Below, piece by piece: positions 55,102-63,986 of a stretch of DNA of 64,000 nt. The stretch comes from Palsa-504 sp963800415. GTDB lineage: Bacteria > Actinomycetota > Actinomycetes > Streptosporangiales > Streptosporangiaceae. Under the pieces are notes generated by a model. It was given only the letters and a program-made list of their open reading frames with translations, was not told where the DNA came from and ran no database searches. The number at the start of each line of letters is the position of its first letter. Within the stretch, counting starts at the first letter, position 1. Location: contig CAWDBS010000059.1 of NCBI GenBank assembly GCA_963800415.1, positions 58,388-122,387 on the forward strand. The letters are read 5' to 3'. Position numbers and translations under genes: made by a program.

Positions 55102-55997
55102 CGCGCGTCTCCCGTCGTGCGCGCGGCGGCGCGGCGGCCGGGACCGGCAGAGCGTTCCATGTAGGCCAGGACCAGGTCTTCCAGGTCGAGGTGTTCCGCG
55201 AGACAGTCCCCTGCGGGCGGCCCGGTCTGGCTGCGCACGATGAAGGTGGACTGCCGGCCGGCGTGCTCGGACCAGATGACGTCGAGCTCCGGAGGCAGGT
55301 CGGTGTCCTGGCGGCGGGAGCACACGATCCGGTAGTGCTGCGCGAGCAGGTCCTCGGTTTCACCGGCGAGCTGGACACGTGAGGCAACCAGGACAATCAG
55401 GTAGTCGCAGACGCGTTCCAGGTCGGAGACAAGGTGTGAGGAGAGGATGACACTGGTGTCGTTCTCCGCGACCGACTCCATCAGGTGACGCAGGAAGTCG
55501 CGACGAGCAAGCGGGTCCAGGCTGGCCACCGGTTCGTCGAGGATGAGCAGCTCGGGCCGCTTGGCGACCGCGACAGTGAGGGCGAGCTGGGCACGCTGCC
55601 CGCCAGAGAGCTTGCCCGCCTTCTGCTTAGGCTCAAGGTCGAGCCGTTCGATACGGGCCTGCGCAAGCTTGGCATCCCAGCGGGGATTCAGCTTGGCGCC
55701 GAGCTTGAGATGATCGGCTACGGACAGGCCCGCGTAGGTGGGAGTGTCCTGGGCGACGTAACCGACCCGCGCCAGCTGGGCGGGACCCGCGGCGGGCCGT
55801 TCGCCGAGCACCTCGATGCGGCCAGTGGTCGGCGCCAGCATCCCGCAGGCGACCTTCAGCAGGGTGGTCTTGCCCGCGCCGTTGGGCCCGACCAGGCCGA
55901 CGACATGTCCCGGCGGGACCGTCAGGGTGCAATCGGACAGCGCCGGACGCTGCCCGTAGCTCTTGCCCAGCGCGTGGGTCTGCAAGATGGCGTTCAT
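55098..55997 (-). CDS. ABC transporter ATP-binding protein
   Basis: 299 aa. Walker A GLVGPNGAGKTTLLKV, Q-loop YVAQDTPTYAGLS, signature KLSGGQRAQLALTVAVAKRP, Walker B LLILDEPVASLD, H-loop VILSSHLVSDLERV. A C-terminal extension of about 80 residues follows, as in drug/lantibiotic exporters. Overlaps by ATGA with both the regulator upstream and the permease downstream. Confidence 0.95.
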   Translation of the reverse strand: MNAILQTHALGKSYGQRPALSDCTLTVPPGHVVGLVGPNGAGKTTLLKVACGMLAPTTGRIEVLGERPAAGPAQLARVGYVAQDTPTYAGLSVADHLKLGAKLNPRWDAKLAQARIERLDLEPKQKAGKLSGGQRAQLALTVAVAKRPELLILDEPVASLDPLARRDFLRHLMESVAENDTSVILSSHLVSDLERVCDYLIVLVASRVQLAGETEDLLAQHYRIVCSRRQDTDLPPELDVIWSEHAGRQSTFIVRSQTGPPAGDCLAEHLDLEDLVLAYMERSAGPGRRAAARTTGDAR

Positions 55998-56383
55998 TTC
56001 TCCTCGTCAGCGCTCTCGCGGCAGGTGTTCTGGAACATGGCCTCGATGCCCGGTTCGGTCAGGCCCGCGTCGCGGGCCTTCGCCAGCCACGCGCGCAGCT
56101 CCTGCTGAAGCGGGCCGTGCTCGGCGAGCGAGGCATCGCCCAGCGACCGGGTGATGAAGGTGCCCACCCCCGGCTTGGCCGCGGCCAGTCCCAGGTGCTC
56201 GAGTTCGCGGTAGGCCTTGCTCACGGTGTTCGGGTTGATCGCCACCTTGGCAACCACCTCCTTGACCGTGGGCAGCTTGTCGCCCTCGCAGAGCAGCCCC
56301 AACAGCAGCGCCTGGCGCACCTGCCCGACGATCTGCAGGTACGGGGCGATCCCGGAGTGTCCGTCGAGGTGGAAGCTGATCAC
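55994..56383 (-). CDS. GntR-family regulator, YtrA type
   Basis: 129 aa: short wHTH with little effector domain, as in the YtrA subfamily. IAPYLQIVGQVRQALLLGLL, LPTVKEVVAKVAINPNTVSK, AYRELEHLGLAAAKPGVGTF; then a helical dimerisation tail ending SADEEK. GTG at 56383. First gene of the ABC operon and most likely its autorepressor; direct repeats of ACTAGG lie just upstream. Confidence 0.92.
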   Translation of the reverse strand: MISFHLDGHSGIAPYLQIVGQVRQALLLGLLCEGDKLPTVKEVVAKVAINPNTVSKAYRELEHLGLAAAKPGVGTFITRSLGDASLAEHGPLQQELRAWLAKARDAGLTEPGIEAMFQNTCRESADEEK

Positions 56384-56385
56384 CC

Positions 56386-56412
56386 GTATTACCGTTCCAC
56401 TAGGTTACTAGG
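56386..56412 (-). promoter_or_regulatory. Promoter and repeat box of the YtrA operon
   Basis: ACTAGG occurs twice (56399-56404, 56407-56412) separated by TT, 16-29 bases before the GTG. TAATAC on the minus strand (56386-56391) looks like a -10 hexamer only two bases before the start codon, which would imply a very short or absent leader or a start further downstream. Confidence 0.45.
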
Positions 56413-57544
56413 AGAATGAGAATGCCCGGTCGCCGGCCGCCTGTCAAGCCCCTGCATGTGCTGAAGCCGGAGCCGCCCGGCGGTCGGACCGTACCGCGCT
56501 GGGACGCGGACTGATCGAGGAGCTCGCCCGCGCCAGGGCGCGAGTCGAGTTCGCCAAGGCGGCACCAAATTGACCGGGATCAAGGCCGGCCTGCTGCTAC
56601 CAGGCCACGGCGAACCATGGACCGGGGCGTCGAGGAAGCGACCCGCCAGGCCCAGGCCGCCGGCTCTCATGACCCGCGCGCACATAAGCTTGGCGAACTG
56701 AAGCGCGCCCAGGCACCCGAACGAGCGTTATGCCCGCATGGGCTCACATATGCCTATTGCTTCAGCAGGCATTCCTATTCGGCAGGGAGACTCTATGGGT
56801 CTACATGAAAAGAGTGCCGCTGCGACGTAAGCGCGCTGGCTGGATCGTGGAAGTTTATGCATGGCTGTGCATATATGCGGGCGGAGGCAACGTCCGCTAT
56901 TCGGCAGATTCGGGCTTTGGTTGGCTGACGGCGCCGACCACCCTGATATGCACGCGGCGGAGGCTATGCTGCCACGTTCCTGGCAGCGAACCGAACCAAG
57001 TGGGCGGATCTCGCGCGCCGCGGCCAGCCTCGCGGCTACCGTTCGTGACGCCAGCCTGGCTGGGCCACGCGCCGATTGAAGCCGCCATGATGAGCATCCC
57101 GGCGTCAAGACGAGCAGGCGGAGATGAGACGGGTAGGGCCAGCAACCGACGCTCGGCGTGATGCGCCGCAGCGGGTCACTTCGGGCCCGGCCCCGGCAGC
57201 AGAAGAGAACCATACGCCGCGGGGAAGCATGCCGCCGCTGGTTGTGGGCGGGGTGGAGGCGGCACGGCGGGCGGAGATGGCTGTGCGGATGGATCTTGAC
57301 CCGGTGAGCCAGACGCCGGGACCCTGGCCGGGACCGGTCATCGCGTCCAGCGCCCCCGCCAGGCCAGCGAAGCGGAGAAGCTGCTGCGAGCGGCCCGCGC
57401 GGGCACCCGGTGACGCCGAAGCGCAGGCCCTGCTCGCTAAGACCTGGAACTCGCGGTCAAGGACCCGGCCCAGCGCTCGGACACACGGCCATCAGCACGG
57501 CGGACTGGTTGCGGGCGTTCTTCCCGGCCAGCCCGCGCGACCGG
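56413..57544. other. Gene-poor stretch
   Basis: About 1.1 kb without a supported gene. Several short open frames exist, but none shows family similarity, a good ribosome binding site or consistent codon bias. 56740-57000 is distinctly less GC-rich than its surroundings, as expected of acquired or decaying DNA. Confidence 0.5.
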
Positions 57545-57832
57545 TTATGCCCGCTGGCCCGGTGCCGCGGCGCCGGCTGGCCGGGCATGCGGCGGCCTGG
57601 GGCTGTTGAGCAGGAGCGCGAGCGCGTGCCGCTGCGCGGAGGTGAGCGGGGGTGCTGCCGCGGCCAGTTCCCTGATCCAGGCATCCGGGCCGCTGCCGGA
57701 GTGGCGTGCGGGGTGCCCGTTGTGGTCCTGGATCTCGTCGCGGCCGGCTGGGGCGGCCGGGGCGTGGGTGCCCGGCCGGCTTGCCGTCCCGGTTCCTGTT
57801 TCCCGCTGCGGCGCTGATTCCCTGGCACGCAT
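57545..57832 (-). CDS. Small hypothetical protein, 95 aa
   Basis: The N-terminal half is low-complexity and polar; the second half has DAWIRELAAAAPPLTSAQRH followed by ALALLLNSP, a helix-turn motif frequent in short proteins next to relaxase genes of actinomycete mobile elements (LVDAAPPLTxEQRxxLAxLL). ATG 57832. Function unknown. Confidence 0.5.
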   Translation of the reverse strand: MRARESAPQRETGTGTASRPGTHAPAAPAGRDEIQDHNGHPARHSGSGPDAWIRELAAAAPPLTSAQRHALALLLNSPRPPHARPAGAAAPGQRA

Positions 57833-58443
57833 GAATTGAAGGCTAGCTATTGGCGGCCAGCCGGCAAATCGCGGTGCGGCAACATAGACCTCTTTAAACC
57901 GGACTGGGCAACACTCAGACGCACTCAGCAAATACCGGCTATCACCGGCTAGCACTGAAAAGGACAGTAAAAATTTTTCGCCTGGTCACGTAAACCCGGG
58001 ATACGTCACCGCTGTGCGTGCCCGGGCATTCACCGGAACACCAGCCGGATGGTAGCCGACTGGTTCCGGAACCTGGTCCCGGTGTGCCACGCCGACCTCA
58101 CCGGGCACCGGAATCCTGTCGCTGACCTGGGGTCCGGCGTTCCCGGGAACCCCGCGCGGCGCTGGAGCCCTGTGTTGCCAGCAAGAGTTCCAGTTCGCTT
58201 CCGGCGTGCTCCGGTGACCGTCAGCCCGGGCGGCGAGGAGAAGGAGTGCGCGGCCATTAGACGACGCCTTCTTCGTCAGGTGAAGGTGGCCGTCAGGGCC
58301 GCGAAGCAAGATGCGCGTAGCGTTCACTTCCGTTTGGACCGGGCGCGGTCCGGAGGCATACTGAAATCAGCCAGGCCGGGCTCAAGGCGGGAAATTCACG
58401 GCGCATTCGCGCCGGGCTTTGCGGCGAGAAAGGACAATTGCTC
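57833..58443. other. Possible transfer-origin region upstream of mobC
   Basis: About 610 bases with no convincing gene. It contains an AT-rich palindrome AAAAATTTTT at 57969-57978, in an otherwise GC-rich region, and a hairpin at 58399-58414 just before mobC. Relaxosome genes are usually next to their oriT, so this is the best place for it; no nick-site sequence can be assigned. Confidence 0.4.
58399..58414. promoter_or_regulatory. Hairpin upstream of mobC
   Basis: CGGCGC-ATTC-GCGCCG, a perfect 6-base stem with a 4-base loop, 30 bases before the mobC start. Candidate operator or part of oriT. Confidence 0.45.
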
Positions 58444-58956
58444 ATGGCGGACGTTCTTCACGATGACCAGGTTCGTGACGACGGCCAGCCGGCCAGCGCC
58501 CGGCCGCGCCGCCGGACCCGGCACCAGGGACGGCGTGGCCGCACCGTGCGGTTCGCGCTGACCGAGGAGGAGTACGCCGAGGTCTCGGCCGCCGCCCGCC
58601 AGGCCGGGCTGGCCCGCGGCGCGTACGCGGCCGAAGCCACCCTCGCGGCCGCGCGCGGCGCGGTCACCACGCCGGACGCGCCGCTGCGGGACGCCTTCTA
58701 CGCCCTGGACCGTGCCGCGCTGCTGGTGCGGCGGAGCGGCGTGAACTTGAACCAGGCGGTCGCGAAGCTGAACGCGACCGGGCAGCGGTCTGGTGACCTT
58801 GTCCCGTACGCGGAAGAGAGCCTCCGCCGCGCGGCCCGGCTGGAAGCAGCCGGGGAAGACCTGCGGACCAGATTCCTCCGGGCCATCCGCGCACCCGGGC
58901 CACGCGGACCGGCAACCGGATCATGTTCCGCGCCGCCATCGGCTGGTCCAGGATGA
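58444..58956 (+). CDS. mobC: MobC-like relaxosome accessory protein
   Basis: 170 aa. After a basic leader the MobC core is clear: TVRFALTEEEYAEVSAAARQ, AGLARGAYAAEATLAAAR, ALDRAALLVRRSGVNLNQAV. Such ribbon-helix-helix proteins bind oriT and help the relaxase nick it. AAAGGA about 10 bases before ATG 58444. The downstream relaxase frame begins before this gene's stop, so the two are translationally linked. Confidence 0.88.
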   Translation: MADVLHDDQVRDDGQPASARPRRRTRHQGRRGRTVRFALTEEEYAEVSAAARQAGLARGAYAAEATLAAARGAVTTPDAPLRDAFYALDRAALLVRRSGVNLNQAVAKLNATGQRSGDLVPYAEESLRRAARLEAAGEDLRTRFLRAIRAPGPRGPATGSCSAPPSAGPG

Positions 58957-59024
58957 CCGGGCCACGTTCCGCGCCGGTCCGCGCCGGCGCGGATGGCGTT
59001 CCGCGTGGTCCCGGAACCCAGCCG

Positions 59025-60602
59025 ATGACGTTCCGCCGGCCCCGGAACGGTGACCGGGAGCGCGTGTTAGCGGTGATCGGGAAAATCTGCCCGCGCGGCC
59101 AGGACGTGGCCGGGCTCATCCGCTACCTGTACGGCCCGGGACGCCGGGAAGAACACACCGACCCGCACACCATCGCCGGCTACCGTCCGCCCGCTGACCT
59201 GGAACCCCCGCTGCGCGCCGACGGCAGCCGGGACTTCCGCCGCCTGGCCGGGCTGCTCCGGCTCCCGCACGACGCGCTCGGCACGTGGGGGTACGCCACG
59301 CCGGTCTGGCACTGCCCGATGCGCGCCGCCCCCACCGACCGCCTGCTGCCGGACGCCGAATGGGCCGGCATCGCCCGCGATGTGATGCACCGCACCGGGC
59401 TGTGCCCGCGCGGGCAGGAAGACGACGCGGTGCGGTGGATCGCGATCCGGCACGGCCCGGACCACATCCACCTGGTGGCGATGCTGGCCCGTCAGGACCG
59501 CACCCGCCCCCGCATCGTGAACGAACGCTACCGGGTCCGCGACGCCTGCATCGCCGCCGAGCGGCAGTACGGGCTGCGGTCCACCGCCCCGGCCGACCGC
59601 ACCGCGGCCCGCTCCCCGTCCCGCGCCGAGACCGGCAAAGCCGCCCGCCACGGGCGCGGCGAGCCGCCCCGGACCACGCTGCGCCGCCACGTCGCCACCG
59701 CCGCCGCATCCGCCGCCAGCGCGGAGGAGTTCTTCGCCCGGCTGGATCAGGCCGGGATACTGGTCCGGCTCCGGTACAGCACCCGCAACCCCGGCCAGGT
59801 CACCGGATACGCCGTCGCCCTCCCCGATGACACCACCAGGAACGGCGAACCGGTCTGGTACGGAGGCGGCAAGCTCGCCGCCGACCTGTCCTGGCCCGGG
59901 CTCGCCCAGCGGTGGACCCGCCCGGCCCGGCCGGACTCCCCGCTGACACCAGACGAGGCCGACGCCCTGTGGGAGTACGCCGCCCGCACCGCCGCTGATG
60001 CCACCGCCCGGATCAGGTCCTGCACCGCGACCGGGAACCCGGCCGCTGCCACCGACGCGGCCAGCGCCGCCTCCGACACGCTGCACACAGCGGCCGCCGC
60101 GCTCGGCAACCGCACCCTGCGCCGCGCCGCCGACGACTATGACCGCGCCGCCCGCCAGCCCTGGGGGCGCATACCCGCCCCCACCCCGGCCGGGAACCAG
60201 CTCCGCCACGCCGCCCGGCTGATCTCCGCCTACGCCTACCTCACCGGGGACCGCGCGCTCACCCCGGTCATGCTGCTGGTCCGCCTCGCCGCCCTGGCCG
60301 AAGCCGTCGCCGAGCTGCGCGAGTCCCAGCAGCGCGCCGCCCAGGCCGCCGCCGCCCTCCGCGCCGCCCGCCACCTCCGCACCGCCACCCGGCCGCCCGG
60401 CAGGCCCGCTGCACCCGCCACACCACCCGCACCGAAACCATCACGGTCCCACCCGGCCACCGCCGCCGGACTGGCCCAGCTCAGCTTCCCCAGCCCGCCC
60501 CGGCCCCGCCGTCCCGCACCAGGCCAGCCCGGACCCGGCCCGCACCAGCCGCCACCGCCACGTCGGCCACCGCTGCCGCGGCCACGGGGACCCACCCAAT
60601 GA
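59025..60602 (+). CDS. Relaxase/mobilization nuclease (MobA-like)
   Basis: Nicks oriT and pilots the strand in conjugation. VIGKICPRGQDVAGLIRYLY carries the probable catalytic Tyr region, WGYATPVWHCPMRA and AIRHGPDHIHLVAMLARQD supply the HUH-type metal His residues. LCPRGQEDDAVRWIAIRHG and ACIAAERQYGLR are typical of actinomycete mobilisation relaxases. The C-terminal 350 residues are Ala/Arg/Pro-rich without a second enzyme domain. Start may be ATG 59025 or GTG 59073; a further in-frame start at 58923 overlaps mobC. No type IV coupling or secretion genes are seen, so the element is at most mobilizable. Confidence 0.88.
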   Translation: MTFRRPRNGDRERVLAVIGKICPRGQDVAGLIRYLYGPGRREEHTDPHTIAGYRPPADLEPPLRADGSRDFRRLAGLLRLPHDALGTWGYATPVWHCPMRAAPTDRLLPDAEWAGIARDVMHRTGLCPRGQEDDAVRWIAIRHGPDHIHLVAMLARQDRTRPRIVNERYRVRDACIAAERQYGLRSTAPADRTAARSPSRAETGKAARHGRGEPPRTTLRRHVATAAASAASAEEFFARLDQAGILVRLRYSTRNPGQVTGYAVALPDDTTRNGEPVWYGGGKLAADLSWPGLAQRWTRPARPDSPLTPDEADALWEYAARTAADATARIRSCTATGNPAAATDAASAASDTLHTAAAALGNRTLRRAADDYDRAARQPWGRIPAPTPAGNQLRHAARLISAYAYLTGDRALTPVMLLVRLAALAEAVAELRESQQRAAQAAAALRAARHLRTATRPPGRPAAPATPPAPKPSRSHPATAAGLAQLSFPSPPRPRRPAPGQPGPGPHQPPPPRRPPLPRPRGPTQ

Positions 60603-60620
60603 CCAGCACCAAGGCATATA

Positions 60621-60682
60621 GCTGCTCCGCCCGCAGCGGAGCAGCGCCGGGTGAGATCCCGGTCCCGCACGTACCGGGATCT
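60621..60682. repeat. Two adjacent perfect hairpins after the relaxase gene
   Basis: Stem 1: GCTGCTCCGC (60621-60630) and GCGGAGCAGC (60636-60645), loop CCGCA. Stem 2: AGATCCCGGT (60654-60663) and ACCGGGATCT (60673-60682), loop of nine. Neither is followed by a T run. They could be terminators, an oriT or an element end. Confidence 0.6.
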
Positions 60683-61202
60683 ACACGGCCCGGCCATGGC
60701 CATCCCCGAGGAAGTCACCGCAGCTCATCTCGTTGGCACCGCCGGTACCATCAAGATCCCGGGGTCCTGCCGGCTGTCTTGCGCGGCCTGCCGAGCGGCA
60801 GCCAGAAACCGGTGCGCGTCGTTATCCGGTTCTCTAACCCAGGCTGCGAAAATTTGGTTCCGCATGCATCGCGATGCCACCTCTGCCGACGCTCCCGCTC
60901 GACGCCAGGTGTCGTAGACGCCGACTGACGCACAGCCGGTGCTTCGTCCGTCGGGCATCTCCGCCGTGCTCACGTTGGCGCCGAGATACTCGCCATGGCG
61001 GCTCCAGGCGACTCACGGCTACCCCGGCTCGCGTCACGGACGGTAGCGGCCGACCCGAGATATGGCGCGCGATATCCGCCGGTCTGGGTGGTCGCCGGGG
61101 CTCGGCAGCGCGGTCCTGGGCGGGCGCAAAGTTGGGTGGTCTGTGCGTGCAGGACGGCTGTCCGGCGCTCGCACATGCCGATGCCGCCCCGCGGCCGGGC
61201 GG
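60683..61202. other. Intergenic stretch at the possible end of the mobile region
   Basis: About 520 bases with no supported gene. A minus-strand open frame (60725-60973) has protein-like composition but no recognised family. The missing half of the HNH gene is not found here. Confidence 0.45.
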
Positions 61203-62399
61203 TCAGGGACGGCCCGTCGTGGCGGCGTGGGTCATCAGCAGTGAGTCCGGCGGTGCCAGGTCGACGCCATCGGGGTTGTCCAGGTAGCCGGCGGCGCGGC
61301 CGGGGACTCGGTCGTGACCGTACTGCCAGATGATCCGGTTCGTCTTGGTGCTGATCACGATTACGCGGTCGTTGTAGTCATCGTTGACCAGGATGTTGCC
61401 GTTGGGAAGCGGCAGCGCGAGCGAGGGATGGTCGAGCGCGGCGGCGCCGGCGGGCCGGAACCGCCACACCAGGCGGCCGGTGCGGGTGAAGATGACGACC
61501 TGGCCCGGATAGGAGTAGTCGGCGACGATGTAGCGGCCCGGGCTCACCTCGTTCGTATCGGAGGGGTAGCGGACCCCCGGCGGGTGCGCCGACCAGTACA
61601 CGCGGCCGCCCAGGCTCATCTCATCGACCCAGTTGCCGAGGATTTCGGTGATGAGGTAATGCCCGTCGGTGAGCGGGAAGGCGCCGTTCGGCTGGGCGAA
61701 CTGGCGCGGCGGTTCATGAGCGCACGCTGTCGACGTGCTCCCCAGCTGGCGGGTGATGCCCCGGGCCGGCAGCAGCAGGATCCGGCAGTTGAGGATGTCC
61801 GCCACCAGGATCTGGCCGCCGGGCAGCAGCATGGCGTCGTCGGGATGATAGTAGTAGCCGGGCCCGGATCCGGGCACCCCCGGATGGCCGTACCGGCGGG
61901 TGACGCGGCCGGCCGCGATGTCGATCACCGCGATCGTCTGGTTCTCCTCCTGGGTGGCGACGATCGACCGGCCGTCGGGGGAGACGAACGCGTCATCGGG
62001 CGGGCCGAACACCTGGCCGCGCCCGAGGGCGCCGGGGCCGGGGAACAGCCAGCGGATCCGCCCGTACGGGTCAACCAGCAGCAGCCGCCGGTTGTCCTCA
62101 TCGGCGATCAGCACGTCGCCGGGCAGCGCCCGCGGATCTGACCCGGGTGCCAGATGCCCCGGGCCGCGGGCGGGCAGCAGCCGGAAGGCACTCGCCGGCC
62201 GGGACGGCGCGCTGGGCGAGGGTGAGGGCGACCGGCGGGCCGGGGTGCTCGCGGCGGCCCTGGCATGACCAGCCGGCGAGGACGGTGACGTGCAGCCGGC
62301 CAGCCCGGCCGCGGCCACCGCGGCCAGCACGGCTACGGCACGGGCCGGGCTCGCGACCGCCGTGGCCGGCCGCATCGCGCGCAAGCCGCAGAAAGTCAC
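61203..62399 (-). CDS. Lipoprotein with NHL/PQQ-like beta-propeller
   Basis: About 398 aa from GTG 62399 (or ATG 62375). The N-terminus is a signal peptide with lipobox LAGC (AVAVLAAVAAAGLAGCTSPS), then a Ser/Pro/Ala linker. The propeller blades repeat a pattern of the kind PGDVLIADEDNRRLLLVDPY, GRIRWLFPG, GGQILVADILNCRILLLPA, PNGNILVNDDYNDRVIVIS. Such surface propellers bind ligands or act as enzymes of unknown specificity. Divergent from the CapA-type gene with a 90-base spacer. The long open frame upstream is antisense to that gene. Confidence 0.78.
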   Translation of the reverse strand: MTFCGLRAMRPATAVASPARAVAVLAAVAAAGLAGCTSPSSPAGHARAAASTPARRSPSPSPSAPSRPASAFRLLPARGPGHLAPGSDPRALPGDVLIADEDNRRLLLVDPYGRIRWLFPGPGALGRGQVFGPPDDAFVSPDGRSIVATQEENQTIAVIDIAAGRVTRRYGHPGVPGSGPGYYYHPDDAMLLPGGQILVADILNCRILLLPARGITRQLGSTSTACAHEPPRQFAQPNGAFPLTDGHYLITEILGNWVDEMSLGGRVYWSAHPPGVRYPSDTNEVSPGRYIVADYSYPGQVVIFTRTGRLVWRFRPAGAAALDHPSLALPLPNGNILVNDDYNDRVIVISTKTNRIIWQYGHDRVPGRAAGYLDNPDGVDLAPPDSLLMTHAATTGRP

Positions 62400-62489
62400 C
62401 ACCCGAGGGTAGCTGGCTTGCCCAGCATCTGGGCCGTGTACCTGCTCATCGGGCCGCTTCGGGGTGCTCTGCTGGCTAGGATCGTTACG

Positions 62490-63986
62490 GTGACTCAGGG
62501 CGCTACGCCGCGCCGTGCACAGGGATGGCGGCGCGCGATCATGCTTGCCGGGGTGCTCGCGCTGGCCATCGCGCCGTGCGCGTGCACGGCCTCCGGGCAC
62601 CCGGGCGGCCACGCAGTCAGTCATGGCCGCCCCAGCGCGACGTCTCCGCAGCACCGCCGCAGCGGCAGCCCCGGCGTCCAGCTGGTGGTCGAGGCGAGCG
62701 GCGACCTGCTGATCCATTCCGCGGTCTTCGACCGGGCGCGGGTCCTGGGCGGCGGCCGCCACTACGACTTCGCTCCCATGTTCGCGCAGATCAGGCCCTA
62801 CATCCAGGGCGCAGACCTGCCGCTGTGCCACGTCGAGACGCCGATGACCCCGGCTCCTCCGGCCGGCTACCCGACCTTCAACACCCCGCCGGAACTGGCC
62901 ACCGCGATCCGCCAGACCGGGTGGCGGGCCTGCTCCACGGCCGCGACGCACTCCCTGGACCAGGGGCAGACCGGAGTCGATGACACCATCCGCGCGCTGG
63001 ATCGCGCCGGGGTGGCGCACACCGGCACCTTCTCCTCGGCGGCCGCGCAGAAAACGCCGCTGATCATGACGGTCAAGGGCGTCCGCGTCGCCTTCCTGGC
63101 CTACACCGAGCTGACCAACGGCATCCCCTCACCGCACCCCTGGTCGGTCAACCGGGCCAGCGCGGCGCAGATCCTGGCCGACGCGCACCGCGCCCGCGCC
63201 GACGGCGCCAAGGTCGTCATCGTCAACCTGCACTGGGGCGATCAGTATGTCGCCCAGCCCAGCAGCTTCCAGCTCGCCCTCGCCGGCACGCTCACCCGCT
63301 CACCCGACATCACCGCGGTCGTCGGCCAGCACGTGCACATCGTCCAGCCCATCCGCATCCTGCACGGCAAGCTGGTCGTCTTCGGCGAGGGCAACCTGAT
63401 CTCCAACCAGACCAGCGCCTGCTGCCCGGCCGCCGCCCAGGACGGGATGATCGTGCTGCTCACCATCACCGTGGACAGCCACGCAGCGCGCGTCACGTTC
63501 ATCCGCTACGTGCCGGTCTGGGTCCGGCACCCGGACTTCGTGGTGCTCCCGGCCGGCACCGCGTGGCGCACCGACCCCGCCGACGCCGCCGCCCTGCGCG
63601 CATCCTACGAGCGCACCGTCGCGGCAGCCGGGCGCGGGCCTCGCATCCAGCCGATCCCCGCCCACCTGTTATCAGCGGCCCGGCCCGCCCCTAGGATCAC
63701 CAGCCAGCGCACCGGCAGGCAGCGCAAGAGGATAGCCCCTGGCGTCGGGGCGCGTCCCCGCCGGGGTCGGGGAAGGCACCTCATTACCGACGGTGACAGC
63801 ACCGCGGTCATGCGACACGCGAGATCCGCCGATCTGCGCGGCCGATGGGCCTTCGGCACTCGTCACCTGAGGAGCGCAGGTCGGGTCGTTATGTCAGCGC
63901 CATATGTCGCTGTGAGGCCATGGCCGCGAAGGCCTCTGAGATCACTTCCCCTCTGCTTGGCCATGGCCGGCCGGTGCGGAGCGTAG
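62490..63986 (+). CDS. CapA-family (PGA_cap) metallophosphatase-like protein
   Basis: GTG 62490 gives a short leader with a hydrophobic signal (RRAIMLAGVLALAIAPCACT) ending near Cys, so probably exported. The PGA_cap domain shows ASGDLLIHSAVF, LCHVETPMTPAPPAGY, STAATHSLDQGQTGVDDTIR, VIVNLHWGDQY, GQHVHIVQPIRI and VFGEGNLISN. In place of the usual NLE and NNH, it has HVE and ATH, seen here directly. About 100 residues after ERTVAAAGRGPRIQPIPAHL are Arg-rich with no domain and may be read-through beyond a lost stop. Related proteins act in poly-gamma-glutamate or cell-wall metabolism. Confidence 0.8.
   Translation: MTQGATPRRAQGWRRAIMLAGVLALAIAPCACTASGHPGGHAVSHGRPSATSPQHRRSGSPGVQLVVEASGDLLIHSAVFDRARVLGGGRHYDFAPMFAQIRPYIQGADLPLCHVETPMTPAPPAGYPTFNTPPELATAIRQTGWRACSTAATHSLDQGQTGVDDTIRALDRAGVAHTGTFSSAAAQKTPLIMTVKGVRVAFLAYTELTNGIPSPHPWSVNRASAAQILADAHRARADGAKVVIVNLHWGDQYVAQPSSFQLALAGTLTRSPDITAVVGQHVHIVQPIRILHGKLVVFGEGNLISNQTSACCPAAAQDGMIVLLTITVDSHAARVTFIRYVPVWVRHPDFVVLPAGTAWRTDPADAAALRASYERTVAAAGRGPRIQPIPAHLLSAARPAPRITSQRTGRQRKRIAPGVGARPRRGRGRHLITDGDSTAVMRHARSADLRGRWAFGTRHLRSAGRVVMSAPYVAVRPWPRRPLRSLPLCLAMAGRCGA

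Noticed and set aside
60725..60973. 82-codon minus-strand open frame after the relaxase
   Set aside because: No family similarity or ribosome binding site, and it does not match the missing half of the HNH gene.
63916..63968. Two copies of the palindrome GGCCATGGCC near the right edge
   Set aside because: Short, made of common GC-rich words and without context; chance occurrence is likely.
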